Shown here piece after piece: positions 12,451 through 21,277 of a stretch of 25,421 nt of DNA. A program made the position numbers and the translations under genes. The DNA is from RGIG4140 sp045614025 (GTDB lineage: Bacteria > Pseudomonadota > Alphaproteobacteria > CAAHEQ01 > UBA3637), in NCBI GenBank assembly GCA_045614025.1, contig JAZLCE010000029.1, positions 1 to 25,421 on the forward strand, in the 5' to 3' direction. The notes under the pieces were generated by a model, which saw only the letters and a list, made by a program, of their open reading frames with translations, was not told the origin of the DNA and made no database searches. Each line of letters begins with the position of its first letter. Position 1 is the stretch's first letter.

Positions 12451-13467
12451 TTAAGAGTTTTTTGATAAATAAACAAGGCCATTTAACTGAATATCATGTT
12501 GTTCAACCAAGAAAATGGGGATGTTTTTGAGGTAATTTGCAAAATATTTCTTATAATAAAAATACTTTTTGAAGGATGATTTCATTAATAAGTTGCGAAT
12601 CGTTGGTTGATTTAAAAGATTCCCCACTAAGTAAACCCCTCCTTCAGTTTTAAGAGTTAAGGCTAAATTTGAAGCATAAATGCCCAAAAATTCAAAGAAG
12701 TACCAAAATGTTAATAGGGCAATTTCATCTTTTTTGCCTGCAAGTTCTGTAACTTCTTTTGGGCGAAGTGGAAAAATATCAGCTTCTAAAGTTTCAGTTA
12801 TTTTAAAAGCACTTTTCATTGTTTCGCTTTCGCTTATCCATGCCGAATCAGGAGCTTGTTGATTAATTTTTAAAATTGCTTGATAAAGGCGCAATAGGCC
12901 AGATCCTGAAAGAATATCTTCAAAAGAAAGAGGAGCTTCTTCTTTTGTGATTTCAGATAAAATCTTTTGTTGATTGGGTGTGAGTGCAGATAAAGCAGAA
13001 TGACCAGCTTCTGAAGATAATACTTGATATTCATTATGATTTGGAATTAAAAAACAACTTCCAAGTCCTGTTCCTGGTCCTAAAACAAGTTTTCTACCCA
13101 TCTCTTCTTTTGTTTTATCAGTCAGAGCAAGTAAATCTTTTTCTTTTGCCTTTAAAATCCCCCATCCTTGCAATTCAAAATCATTAACAAGCAAAATTTG
13201 AGCGGTTGGATAAGATTTTTTAAGTTCATCTTTATCAATGCAAAAATCAGCATTTGTGAGCATGGTTATGTTATCTTGAATTATCCCAGCTACTCCAAAA
13301 ATCATTTTTTCAGGTTGCTCATTTATTGTTTTTAAATAATCATTTAAAACTTCGGTAATTGATCGATAATCGCTGGTTTTATAATAATGCAACGAGGTGA
13401 TTTCTGATCCATTTAAAAGCATTATTCTAATATTTGTTCCGCCGATATCTGCTAATAAGTAGCTCAT
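12451..13467 (-). CDS. glk: Glucokinase (Glk family)
   Basis: Glucokinase phosphorylates glucose with ATP to glucose 6-phosphate. The 338 residues match the E. coli Glk family and not ROK kinases: phosphate loop 'LADIGGTNIR' (5-14), catalytic Asp96 in 'LVNDFELQGWGI', 'GPGTGLGS' (130-137), and the sugar-binding 'SEAGHSALS' with Glu153 and His156. No ROK zinc motif (CxCGxxGCxE) is present. AGGAGG lies five bases before the ATG. It is the last gene of an operon with ptsP, a GlmU-type nucleotidyltransferase and a small membrane protein, which links it to sugar phosphate and PTS-type control. The tail beyond 'YLKNIPIFLVEQHDIQLNGLVYL' is normal. Confidence 0.95.
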   Translation of the reverse strand: MSYLLADIGGTNIRIMLLNGSEITSLHYYKTSDYRSITEVLNDYLKTINEQPEKMIFGVAGIIQDNITMLTNADFCIDKDELKKSYPTAQILLVNDFELQGWGILKAKEKDLLALTDKTKEEMGRKLVLGPGTGLGSCFLIPNHNEYQVLSSEAGHSALSALTPNQQKILSEITKEEAPLSFEDILSGSGLLRLYQAILKINQQAPDSAWISESETMKSAFKITETLEADIFPLRPKEVTELAGKKDEIALLTFWYFFEFLGIYASNLALTLKTEGGVYLVGNLLNQPTIRNLLMKSSFKKYFYYKKYFANYLKNIPIFLVEQHDIQLNGLVYLSKNS

Positions 13468-13479
13468 GAAGCCTCCTTT

Positions 13480-13710
13480 TTATTTAAAAATAGAAATAAA
13501 TTCTTTTCCAACACATCCTAAGTTTTGAAAAACACATTTGATGCCGATTAAAATTTGAGTATGCCATTTTTCTTCTGCCGAAGGAAGGCAGGTCATCAGT
13601 TTGTTGGTGCAAGTTGCTGTGAAAAAGTCATTTGAAAAAAGAGCAATTACCCAGCAAACAATGGCTACTAAAACACCAACCATTAAAACCTTTGAAAAAA
13701 GGGCTAACAT
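13480..13710 (-). CDS. Small Cys-rich membrane protein of unknown function
   Basis: A 76-residue protein with one hydrophobic helix at about 7-25 ('KVLMVGVLVAIVCWVIALF') and five cysteines (19, 34, 41, 59, 66). Four of them follow the helix, in a region likely to be outside the cytoplasm if the short N terminus stays inside, where two disulfides could form. Its start overlaps the stop of the nucleotidyltransferase gene by seven bases (ATGTTAG) and its stop is 12 bases from glk, so it is tightly built into the operon. No family is recognised and no function is proposed. Confidence 0.65.
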   Translation of the reverse strand: MLALFSKVLMVGVLVAIVCWVIALFSNDFFTATCTNKLMTCLPSAEEKWHTQILIGIKCVFQNLGCVGKEFISIFK

Positions 13711-14432
13711 GCGCTCATCCTTTTTTTATAAATTTCTTCTGCTAATTCCAATTCTTCAGGCGTGTTTACCCCATGTAATTCAGCAGCATCACCGATAACG
13801 ATATCTCTACTCAACCCTTTGTTTTTCGCTTTTTTAACGATATCAGTTAAGTAATATTCGCCTGCAGCATTTTGATTATCAATTTCTTTTAAAAGTTCTA
13901 ATAAATATTTGCCATTAACACACATAACTCCAGAATTGCAAAGTTTAATGGCGCGTTGAATGTCTGTAGCATCTTTATATTCAACAATTGAATCAAGACC
14001 ATTTTCGCCCATAATTAATCGGCCATATCTTCTTGGATCTTCTGGGATAAACCCTAAAATGGCAACATCTGTTCCACTTTCGCATTTTTCAATCATTTTT
14101 TTTAATGTTTCTGGCAAAAAGAGGGGTTGATCACCAAATAAAATTAAAACATTTCCATCAAATGGTTGAATTTCTGATTCGGCTGCGAGCACGGCATGAG
14201 CTGTTCCAAGGCGTTCTGTTTGAACAACAGTTTTAATTGGCGAAACGGCTTGTTTCACATTTTCCATATTTGGTCCAATCACAACAGTGATATCTTCAAT
14301 GCCTGTTTTTTTGACCGCATCCAATAAAATATTAATCATTGGAACATCACAAATTGTATGCAAAACCTTGGGAAGATCTGTTCCCATCCGTTTACCCATA
14401 CCGGCTCCAAGAATAATTGCTTTTGTTTTCAT
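13704..14432 (-). CDS. Stand-alone GlmU-type sugar-1-phosphate nucleotidyltransferase
   Basis: The 242 residues correspond to the N-terminal pyrophosphorylase domain of GlmU, which makes UDP-GlcNAc from UTP and GlcNAc-1-phosphate. Seen are the G loop with Lys22 ('GAGMGKRMGTDLPKVLH', 9-25), 'ERLGTAHAV' (73-81), the metal-binding Asp101 ('LFGDQPLF'), 'VEYKDA', 'NSGVM' with Asn166 and 'AGEYYLTDI' (190-198). The C-terminal left-handed beta-helix acetyltransferase domain of about 200 residues is wholly absent, and the frame ends cleanly after 'VNTPEELELAEEIYKKR', so this is a natural single-domain protein rather than a truncation by frameshift: the next gene starts within its stop. It lies 16 bases after ptsP. 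It could be a separate UDP-GlcNAc pyrophosphorylase or use another sugar phosphate. Confidence 0.88.
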   Translation of the reverse strand: MKTKAIILGAGMGKRMGTDLPKVLHTICDVPMINILLDAVKKTGIEDITVVIGPNMENVKQAVSPIKTVVQTERLGTAHAVLAAESEIQPFDGNVLILFGDQPLFLPETLKKMIEKCESGTDVAILGFIPEDPRRYGRLIMGENGLDSIVEYKDATDIQRAIKLCNSGVMCVNGKYLLELLKEIDNQNAAGEYYLTDIVKKAKNKGLSRDIVIGDAAELHGVNTPEELELAEEIYKKRMSAC

Positions 14433-14448
14433 TTTCTTCCTCTCTTTT

Positions 14449-16719
14449 TTAAATTAAAACCTCATGATCTGTTGCAAACGTTCTTAATAAAGTTCTTAAG
14501 CTTGCATCTGAATCATTTAGATGATTTGATATAAAATGATTTGCTTGTTTTCTATTTGTTGTGCGAACAACAGCCTTAATGCTTCCAAGTGCGGCAGGAT
14601 TCATTGATAAATGAGTGAATCCTAATGCAATTAAAGTGAATGCTTCTAATGGTCTGGAAGCCATTTCGCCACAAACGGAACAAGGAATGCCTTTTTTTTG
14701 ACAAGCAGTTAAAATCTTTTGTAAAGCTTTTAAAAAGGCTGGTGATAAAGCATCATATTTATCCCAAATGATGGGATTTGTTCTATCTGTTGCAAAGAAA
14801 AATTGAGCCAAATCATTGGTTCCGATTGAAACAAAATCAACCTCATCAATTAATTCATCTAATTGAAATAACAAAGAGGGAACTTCAATCATTGTTCCAA
14901 TTTTAACTGATGATGGCAAAATGCTTTCTTTTTCTTTTTCGCGTTCTAATTCTGCATAAAGAAGTTTTTTAGCTTCTTTTAACTCATCAATCGTTGTGAT
15001 CATTGGGAACATAACGTTTAAATCTTTTCCATGTGCTGCTTTAATCAGTGCGCGTAGTTGTGTTTTTAAAATGATGCGCCTATCAAGAGTGATGCGAATT
15101 GAACGCCAGCCCATAGCGGGATTTTCTTCTTTTTTATTTTCAAAATAAGGCAAAATTTTATCTGAACCAATATCGAGTGTTCTGAAAATAACCTTTTTAT
15201 CAGCTACTTCTTTAAAAACATTTTTATAAATTGAAATTTGCTCTTTTAAATCAGGTAATTGTTCGGCAGACATAAAGGGTAATTCTGTTCGGTATAATCC
15301 AATGCCATCATATACAAAATTTTTCGTATTTGAAATATCTGTTGGTAACCCAGCATTGATATTTAATGAAATATAAACACCATCTTTTGTTTCGCTTGGT
15401 TGGTTTTTAAAGGGAAGATATTTAGCTTGATGTTGTTTATATGTTTTAAGGCGTTCATCAAAATCATCTAACACTTCATCAGATGGGTTAATGTATAAAA
15501 AACCATTCACTGCATCAACAGCTAAATCATCATCATTTAAAATACTGTTTGAAATATCTTTAATGCCTGAAACAACTGGAATATTGAGCGATTTTGCAAC
15601 AATCGTCATATGCATTGTTTGGGAGCCTTCTTCAAGAACAATGGCTTTGATTTTATTTAAATCATAATCCAAAAGTTCAACAGGCCCCAAATTTTTTGCA
15701 ACTAAAATGGTGTTTTTGGCAAGGCGTTTAGAAGATTTGACTTGTTTTTTATTTAAATGACGGGTAATTCTTCCCGCTAAATCTTGAAAATCATGTAAGC
15801 GTTCTTTGATATAAGGATCGCTCATCATGCTCATTCGTTCTGTTATTTCATTTAAAACTTTTTGAATGGCTGCTTCGGCTGTTAATCCAGATTCAATGGC
15901 ATTGTTAATTTTTTTAGCCCACCCTTTATCTCTGGTGAACATTAAGTAAGTTTTAAAAATTTCTGCTTGTTCATGCGTGATATCTGGAAGCAATAATTTT
16001 TGAGAAATTTCTTCTTCAACTTTTCTAATAGCTCCAATTAATTTTTTTTGTTCAGCCAGTTTATCTGAAGATAAAATGGTGTCAAACTGCATGCGTTTAT
16101 GAACATAAGCTTTGCCAATGGCAAGCCCTGAAATCAAGCAAACGGCATCTAACTTTTTATGGCGTCTGGCACTGGCAACTTTGCCCTCATTATTCGTTAA
16201 AACATTTAAAAGCATGCCACTTAAAATCATGGCAATAATTAAAAGAAAATCAATTTCAGCTTCGCTAAAATGATATTGTTCTTTTTTTTGAACGCTTAAA
16301 ACACCAATTAAGATATCTTGATGAATAACAGGAACTGCGGCAAAAGAATTAAGATTTAATTCCTTGGTTTCAGGTTTATAAACAAATCCAGAGTGGCTCC
16401 AAACATTTTCAACTTGAAGGGGTTTCTTACGAAGCGCAACTTCCCCGTTTAAGCCTTCACCAATGCGTAAAAAAGTTTCATGAACAGCTTTTTGATCCAA
16501 TCCATATGTGGCATATAATTCTAAAACCTCGCCTGGGCGCATCATATAGAAAGTGCATGCTTGTGTTTTTAAATGTTGGGCTGTTAGCTTTGTGATAATA
16601 TTAAGTTTTTCTTGAGTGGAAAGATTTTGTTTGATAATTCTTTTAAGTTCGCGTAATGTTTCTTGCGCGCTTAAAGATTTTGGTTCTTTTCTTTTTAGAG
16701 AAGGTTTTATAACGCCCAT
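14449..16719 (-). CDS. ptsP: PtsP, nitrogen-type PTS enzyme I with GAF domain
   Basis: PtsP takes phosphate from phosphoenolpyruvate and passes it to NPr (PtsO), a regulatory chain for nitrogen and carbon state. The order is GAF domain (about 20-175), EI N-terminal and swivel region (about 190-410) and PEP-binding TIM barrel (about 440-735). The phosphorylated His is His370 in 'EEGSQTMHMTIVAKSL'; the usual 'TSHxAIxAR' is altered to 'TMHMTIVAK', keeping the His. In the barrel are 'GLYRTELPFM', 'RTLDIGSDK', 'GTMIEVPS', 'SIGTNDLAQFFFATDR' and Cys683 in 'CSVCGEMASRP'. At 756 residues it has the usual PtsP length. It heads an operon ending in glucokinase and has its own promoter. No PTS partner is in the window. 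Confidence 0.95.
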   Translation of the reverse strand: MGVIKPSLKRKEPKSLSAQETLRELKRIIKQNLSTQEKLNIITKLTAQHLKTQACTFYMMRPGEVLELYATYGLDQKAVHETFLRIGEGLNGEVALRKKPLQVENVWSHSGFVYKPETKELNLNSFAAVPVIHQDILIGVLSVQKKEQYHFSEAEIDFLLIIAMILSGMLLNVLTNNEGKVASARRHKKLDAVCLISGLAIGKAYVHKRMQFDTILSSDKLAEQKKLIGAIRKVEEEISQKLLLPDITHEQAEIFKTYLMFTRDKGWAKKINNAIESGLTAEAAIQKVLNEITERMSMMSDPYIKERLHDFQDLAGRITRHLNKKQVKSSKRLAKNTILVAKNLGPVELLDYDLNKIKAIVLEEGSQTMHMTIVAKSLNIPVVSGIKDISNSILNDDDLAVDAVNGFLYINPSDEVLDDFDERLKTYKQHQAKYLPFKNQPSETKDGVYISLNINAGLPTDISNTKNFVYDGIGLYRTELPFMSAEQLPDLKEQISIYKNVFKEVADKKVIFRTLDIGSDKILPYFENKKEENPAMGWRSIRITLDRRIILKTQLRALIKAAHGKDLNVMFPMITTIDELKEAKKLLYAELEREKEKESILPSSVKIGTMIEVPSLLFQLDELIDEVDFVSIGTNDLAQFFFATDRTNPIIWDKYDALSPAFLKALQKILTACQKKGIPCSVCGEMASRPLEAFTLIALGFTHLSMNPAALGSIKAVVRTTNRKQANHFISNHLNDSDASLRTLLRTFATDHEVLI

Positions 16720-16752
16720 CTTTCACCCTTTTTTTTATTTTTTTATATAAAG

Positions 16753-16781
16753 AGTTTAGAAAATATTCTGGGTTCCGTCAA
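16753..16781 (-). promoter_or_regulatory. Promoter of the ptsP-glk operon
   Basis: TTGACG (16776-16781) and TAAACT (16753-16758) are 17 bases apart on the minus strand, 34 bases before the ptsP start codon. The -35 box lies only five bases from the stop of the hydrolase gene. Confidence 0.65.
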
Positions 16782-16786
16782 GTCTT

Positions 16787-17617
16787 TTATTCTTTATCCT
16801 CTAAAACGGCATCAATAAATCCATTTTTTGGTAATTGATGATGATCTGCGGTATCGTCAGAGAAAAAAACTTTTGGATGCGGTGCTTTGTCATAAAGTTT
16901 TAATCCTTGCGCGTATGGAATAACGGGATCATTTTTGCCGTGTCCAATATAAAGAGGGGTTTTAATATTTGAAATTAATTTATCCGTTTCAAATTTATCT
17001 GCTAATAAAAGTTCATAAGGAAAGATATTTCCAAACATATATTTGGCCATATCTATAAGCGAATAAAAGGGGGCTTCCAAAATAAGAGCATGCACAGGTT
17101 CTTTTTCAGTTGCCATGAAGTGGGCTGCTGATGTTGCAACAAAAGTTCCAAGTGAGTGACCATAAATGATGATATCTTTGGCTTTATACCCATTGCTTAA
17201 AGCCCAAAGGAGAGCTGTTTTAGCATCTTGTTCTAGTTCTTGTTGAGATAAGGATCCTTTAATGCCGCCAAATCCTTCATATTCTGGTAATAAAAAACCA
17301 AATCCTTGTTTTTGAAAGAAAGGAAGTTGTGTTGTGTTTGTTGAGAGATTTCCTCTGTTCCCATGAAAAAAAACAATCAATTTTTTATTTTTTTGAGGTT
17401 TTAAATACCAGGCATAAACTTCTTTTCCGTTAGGCAGGCGATATGTTATTTCTTTTACATCATTTATTTTTTCTTGAAGTGAAGAAATATCAGCTTTTTG
17501 AGAGGAGGGATGAAAAATAAACTTTTTTTGAAAACTATATAAAAGAAAGGCAGCTAAAACATAAATGCCTATAAAAATCGTTAAAACAATTAATATTTTC
17601 ATTACCATTTCTTTCAT
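16787..17617 (-). CDS. Membrane-anchored alpha/beta hydrolase
   Basis: A 276-residue protein with an N-terminal hydrophobic helix (about 7-28), followed by an alpha/beta-hydrolase domain most like the ABHD13/YfhR group of the S9-related hydrolases. The triad is visible: Ser155 in the nucleophile elbow 'GHSLG', Asp230 in 'GHGKNDPVIP' and His259 or His260 in 'DDTADHHQLP'. 'FFHGNRGNLS' (83-92) supplies the oxyanion hole. With no residues for cleavage after the helix, it is probably anchored with the domain on the periplasmic face; the substrate is unknown. The first ATG is chosen because AAGGAG lies just before it, nine bases after the uvrB stop, so it is probably cotranscribed with uvrB. Confidence 0.88.
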   Translation of the reverse strand: MKEMVMKILIVLTIFIGIYVLAAFLLYSFQKKFIFHPSSQKADISSLQEKINDVKEITYRLPNGKEVYAWYLKPQKNKKLIVFFHGNRGNLSTNTTQLPFFQKQGFGFLLPEYEGFGGIKGSLSQQELEQDAKTALLWALSNGYKAKDIIIYGHSLGTFVATSAAHFMATEKEPVHALILEAPFYSLIDMAKYMFGNIFPYELLLADKFETDKLISNIKTPLYIGHGKNDPVIPYAQGLKLYDKAPHPKVFFSDDTADHHQLPKNGFIDAVLEDKE

Positions 17618-17626
17618 TGTGTCTCC

Positions 17627-19642
17627 TTATAATTCTTGCACGATTAATTGTTCAAGTTTTTTAAGCTTATCTCTTAATGCGGCTGCTTTTTCAAATTCAA
17701 GAGCATCAGCTGCAATTTTCATTTGCTTTTTAATTTCTTCAATTGATTGAGGTAAATCTTTTTCAATATTTAAAGATTTTTTCTTTTCATTTGAACCAAC
17801 AAGATCATTAAAATCTTGAATCAAATCAGGAATGGCTTTTTGAATGCCTTTGGGTTTAATATTATGTTCTTGGTTAAATTCAATTTGTTTTTGCCGGCGT
17901 CTGTTTGTTTCTTGAAGTGCTGCAGCAATGGATTTAGTTATTTTATCAGCATATAAAATGACACGACCATTTTCATTTCTAGCGGCACGACCAATGGTTT
18001 GAATTAAAGAGGTGGTTGATCTTAAAAAACCTTCTTTATCTGCATCTAAAATGGCAACAAGTTCAACTTCTGGAATATCCAAACCTTCTCTAAGTAAGTT
18101 AATGCCAACCAAAACATCAAATGTTCCTAATCGTAAATCACGAATAATTTGAATGCGTTCTAAAGTATCAATATCTGAATGCAAATATCTGACTTTAACA
18201 TTATTTTCCATTAAATAATCGGTTAAATCTTCAGCCATTTTTTTTGTGAGCGTTGTAACTAAAACACGGCCACCTTTTGCGGCAACTTGTTTTGCTTCAA
18301 ATAAAAGATCATCTACTTGTGTTCCAACAGGGCGAACAACGCATTCTGGATCTAAAAGACCGGTAGGGCGAATAATTTGTTCGGTAAACACGCCTTTTGT
18401 TTGCTCAAGTTCAAAAGGGCCTGGTGTAGCTGAAACAAAAATTGTTTTGGGGCGCATTTGATCCCATTCTTCAAATTTAAGAGGACGGTTATCTAAACAA
18501 CTTGGTAGCCTAAATCCATATTCAGATAAAACAGATTTTCTTGCATAGTCGCCACGATACATGGCTCCAATTTGAGGCACAGTGACATGACTTTCATCAA
18601 TAAAAATTAAAGCATCATCAGGCAAATATTCAAAAAGAGTTGGAGGTGCTTCACCTTGCTTGCGCCCAGTTAAATGACGTGAATAATTTTCAATTCCTTT
18701 GCATGAACCTGTGGCTTCAAGCATTTCGAGGTCATATCTTGTTCTAGATGAAATTCGTTCAGCTTCTAAAAGTTTAGAGTTTTCTTTAAAGAAGTGAAGT
18801 GTTGCTTGAAGTTCTTCTTTAATTGTTTTAATGGCTTGTGAAAGAGCAGGGCGAGGGGTCACATAGTGGCTGGCAGGGAACACAGTGATTTCATTTAATT
18901 CCAGCTTTTTTTTGCCAGTTAATGGATCAAATTCAAAGATGGATTCAATTTCATCTCCAAAAAAAGAAATACGCCACGCCAAATCTTCATAGTGGGAAGG
19001 GAAGATATCTAAAATATCACCAGTTTGGCGAAAGCAAGTGCGTTCAAAAGCAATATCGTTTCTTTTATATTGTAATTCCACCAGTTTTTTTGAAAGTTCT
19101 GAAAGGTCAACTTCTTGCCCTTTTTTGAGACTAAAGGCCATAGAAGAATAGGATTCTGCAGATCCCAAACCATAAATGCAAGAAACAGAAGAAACAATAA
19201 TCACATCTCTTCTTTCTAAAATGTGACGTGTAGCTGCATGACGCAAGCGATCAATTTGCTCATTAATAGCTGAATCTTTTTCAATAAAAGTATCTGTTTT
19301 GGGAATATAAGCTTCTGGTTGATAATAGTCATAATATGAAACAAAATATTCAACGGCATTATTTGGGAAAAAAGCTTTCATTTCAGCATAAAGTTGGGCA
19401 GCCAAAGTTTTATTATGCGCTAAAATCAAAGTTGGGCGTTGCATCTGTTGAATCACATGAGCCATTGTGAATGTTTTTCCAGAACCAGTAATGCCTAATA
19501 AAACCTGGTTTCTTTCTTCTCTTTTAAGACCTTCAACAAGTTCTCTAATCGCCTCTGGTTGATCGCCAGCTGGTTGAAAAGAAGAAACTAATTCAAATCC
19601 TGCATTTCCTGTTAATTCAGGTTTATTGTAAAGAGGAATCAT
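17627..19642 (-). CDS. uvrB: UvrB, excinuclease ABC subunit B
   Basis: UvrB verifies DNA damage after UvrA delivery and positions UvrC in nucleotide excision repair. All 671 residues fit the family: helicase motif I 'GITGSGKT' (50-57), the beta-hairpin region 'YFVSYYDYYQPEAYIPKTDTFIEKD' elements (key Tyr and Glu residues, about 93-117), 'LIFIDESHVTVPQ' (DESH box), 'FVSATPG', motif V/VI 'GINLLREGLDIPEV' and 'QTIGRAARN', and the C-terminal UVR domain (about 630-668, 'ALEFEKAAALRDKLKKLE') that binds UvrC. The length is normal. No LexA box of the type GTTC-N7-GTTC is apparent directly upstream; the gene follows a membrane protein gene by 12 bases. Confidence 0.99.
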   Translation of the reverse strand: MIPLYNKPELTGNAGFELVSSFQPAGDQPEAIRELVEGLKREERNQVLLGITGSGKTFTMAHVIQQMQRPTLILAHNKTLAAQLYAEMKAFFPNNAVEYFVSYYDYYQPEAYIPKTDTFIEKDSAINEQIDRLRHAATRHILERRDVIIVSSVSCIYGLGSAESYSSMAFSLKKGQEVDLSELSKKLVELQYKRNDIAFERTCFRQTGDILDIFPSHYEDLAWRISFFGDEIESIFEFDPLTGKKKLELNEITVFPASHYVTPRPALSQAIKTIKEELQATLHFFKENSKLLEAERISSRTRYDLEMLEATGSCKGIENYSRHLTGRKQGEAPPTLFEYLPDDALIFIDESHVTVPQIGAMYRGDYARKSVLSEYGFRLPSCLDNRPLKFEEWDQMRPKTIFVSATPGPFELEQTKGVFTEQIIRPTGLLDPECVVRPVGTQVDDLLFEAKQVAAKGGRVLVTTLTKKMAEDLTDYLMENNVKVRYLHSDIDTLERIQIIRDLRLGTFDVLVGINLLREGLDIPEVELVAILDADKEGFLRSTTSLIQTIGRAARNENGRVILYADKITKSIAAALQETNRRRQKQIEFNQEHNIKPKGIQKAIPDLIQDFNDLVGSNEKKKSLNIEKDLPQSIEEIKKQMKIAADALEFEKAAALRDKLKKLEQLIVQEL

Positions 19643-19654
19643 GGGGTATCCTTT

Positions 19655-20752
19655 TTATTTTTTGATTTGTTTTGTTGATTCTTTTATTTCTTCAGATAAT
19701 GAATTTAATTCTTTTTTAATATCTTTAAAAATGTTTTTAAATTCTTTTTTCTCTTGTCCCCATGAAGAAAAAACAGTGTATGAATTTAAAAGCAAAATAC
19801 CTGTTACAATTAAAATAACAAAAAGGCCATCCGTTGAATTTAACATAGGTGCTTTTTTTTCAACATAGATAAAAACAAATCCAAGACCAGCAAAGAAAAA
19901 GCATGTCCAAAATAATTTTTTAACTGCTTTTGCAACGTTTTTACCCGATTGATAGGCGCGTTCAACCAAAAAAGGCGTTGTGAGAGGTAAAAGCTTTTTA
20001 TTTTTTGCAAAGTTGATGCTGAAAGCTAAAATAATTTCCAAAAGTGCAAAAGCAATGAAAATAGGCAAAATTTTTGCAAAACCAAGTGCGCTTAAATAAA
20101 CCCCAAAATAGCCTGCGATATAAGATAAAAAGAAGCAAAGTGTTGGTCCAAACCACATAACGTTTTGTTTTTTTAAAAGAAGGGCGTTGATGCATGAAAG
20201 CCCAAGCGCCGAAAAACAAAGTAGTGAGAAAACTGGGCTGAAAAATAAAAAGAAGACAGAGCTCATAAATGAAATGATGATAAATAAACTGGCAAAAGAT
20301 GAAAATGAAAAAAATGGCACACGATCCAATTTTTGCATCATAAAAATAAAGAGTGTCCACCAGCAAACAGCCGCTATTTTTGATAATATTTCAACAGGGG
20401 TTAAGTTTTGAATGGGTGCGTGATATGGTAATAAAAAAACACCGATAGCGCAAAATAAAATCGTTATTAAAACAGCATAAAGATTATTTTTTTTATATCG
20501 ATAAAATAAAAAACTTCCCACCGAAGCCATTAAAGCAACAAGGGTGGGAGCCAAACCAATTTTTGATTCAATTAAAAAGCTTGTAAAACAACCGCTAACA
20601 ACCAATGCGCCAATTAAAAGGGCGGCAAGGTTTAAAAAATCAGCAATCGAAATATCTTTTTTTTTCTTTAAAATAAGAAGAGGAAAAATAAATTTGATTG
20701 AACAAATTAAAACGAATAATTCGAATAAAAAAATGCCGAGTTCAAATTGCAT
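19655..20752 (-). CDS. Polytopic membrane protein of unknown function
   Basis: The 365 residues hold about ten hydrophobic helices from residue 3 to about 330 (for example 'LGIFLFELFVLICSIKFIFPLLIL', 'AVLITILFCAIGVFLLPY' and 'LFVILIVTGILLLN' elements), joined by short Lys-rich loops. After the last helix is a charged, heptad-like tail of about 40 residues ('EFKNIFKDIKKELNSLSEEIKES'), probably a cytoplasmic coiled coil. There is no signature for an ABC, MFS or MraY-type protein that I can identify. The start has AAGGGGG eight bases before it. It stands between infA and uvrB in a tight minus-strand series. Function is not assigned. Confidence 0.75.
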   Translation of the reverse strand: MQFELGIFLFELFVLICSIKFIFPLLILKKKKDISIADFLNLAALLIGALVVSGCFTSFLIESKIGLAPTLVALMASVGSFLFYRYKKNNLYAVLITILFCAIGVFLLPYHAPIQNLTPVEILSKIAAVCWWTLFIFMMQKLDRVPFFSFSSFASLFIIISFMSSVFFLFFSPVFSLLCFSALGLSCINALLLKKQNVMWFGPTLCFFLSYIAGYFGVYLSALGFAKILPIFIAFALLEIILAFSINFAKNKKLLPLTTPFLVERAYQSGKNVAKAVKKLFWTCFFFAGLGFVFIYVEKKAPMLNSTDGLFVILIVTGILLLNSYTVFSSWGQEKKEFKNIFKDIKKELNSLSEEIKESTKQIKK

Positions 20753-20791
20753 ATTTTGCCCCCTTATTTGAAAATAAGATTTTGATGGATT

Positions 20792-21013
20792 TTAAGCTTT
20801 GTGTCTAAATGCAATACGACCTTTTGAAAGATCATAAGGCGTCATTTCAATTTCAACTTTATCGCCAACCATCACACGGATGCGGAATTTGCGCATTTTA
20901 CCAGATGTGTGCGCAATAATTTCATGACCATTTTCAAGTGTGACACGAAAAGTTGCGTTTGGTAATGCTTCTGTAACTGTGCCTGTGAATTGCAAAACTT
21001 CTTCTTTTGCCAT
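20792..21013 (-). CDS. infA: Translation initiation factor IF-1
   Basis: IF-1 binds the A site of the 30S subunit during initiation. The 73 residues are one S1-type OB-fold with family hallmarks: 'MAKEEVLQFTGTVTEALPNATFRVTLENGHEI', 'AHTSGKMRKFRIRVMVGDKVEIEMTPYDL' elements and 'SKGRIAFRHK'. The common 'MRKNRIR' reads 'MRKFRIR' here. GAGGAG is six bases before the ATG, and a good promoter lies upstream. It heads the minus-strand series that continues with the polytopic membrane protein, uvrB and the hydrolase. Confidence 0.98.
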   Translation of the reverse strand: MAKEEVLQFTGTVTEALPNATFRVTLENGHEIIAHTSGKMRKFRIRVMVGDKVEIEMTPYDLSKGRIAFRHKA

Positions 21014-21046
21014 AAAAAACTCCTCAAAAAAATAATAAACGTGAGC

Positions 21047-21075
21047 ATTATATTTTGTTTTTTAAAAAAAATCAA
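21047..21075 (-). promoter_or_regulatory. infA promoter
   Basis: TTGATT (21070-21075) and a perfect TATAAT (21047-21052) lie 17 bases apart on the minus strand, 33 bases before the infA start. Confidence 0.8.
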
Positions 21076-21213
21076 GAAAAAATGCTTTATAATCAATTAT
21101 TATAATCATCTAAATTCAAAAAAAGAGGTTTTATTAATTTTTTATAAGAATTAAAAAGCATTTTATTTTTGTTTTAGTTAAATTGTTTTAAAATATTGGA
21201 AAGATAAATGGCC

Positions 21214-21242
21214 TTGATTTTTTTTTGATTTTCTGGTATAAA
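21214..21242 (+). promoter_or_regulatory. ettA promoter
   Basis: TTGATT (21214-21219) and TATAAA (21237-21242) are 17 bases apart on the plus strand, with a leader of about 28 bases to the start codon. It diverges from infA; the roughly 140 bases between the two promoters are AT-rich and show nothing else. Confidence 0.75.
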
Positions 21243-21277
21243 ATGCAAAATTTTATTTTGTTAGGAAAGGATAAAAA

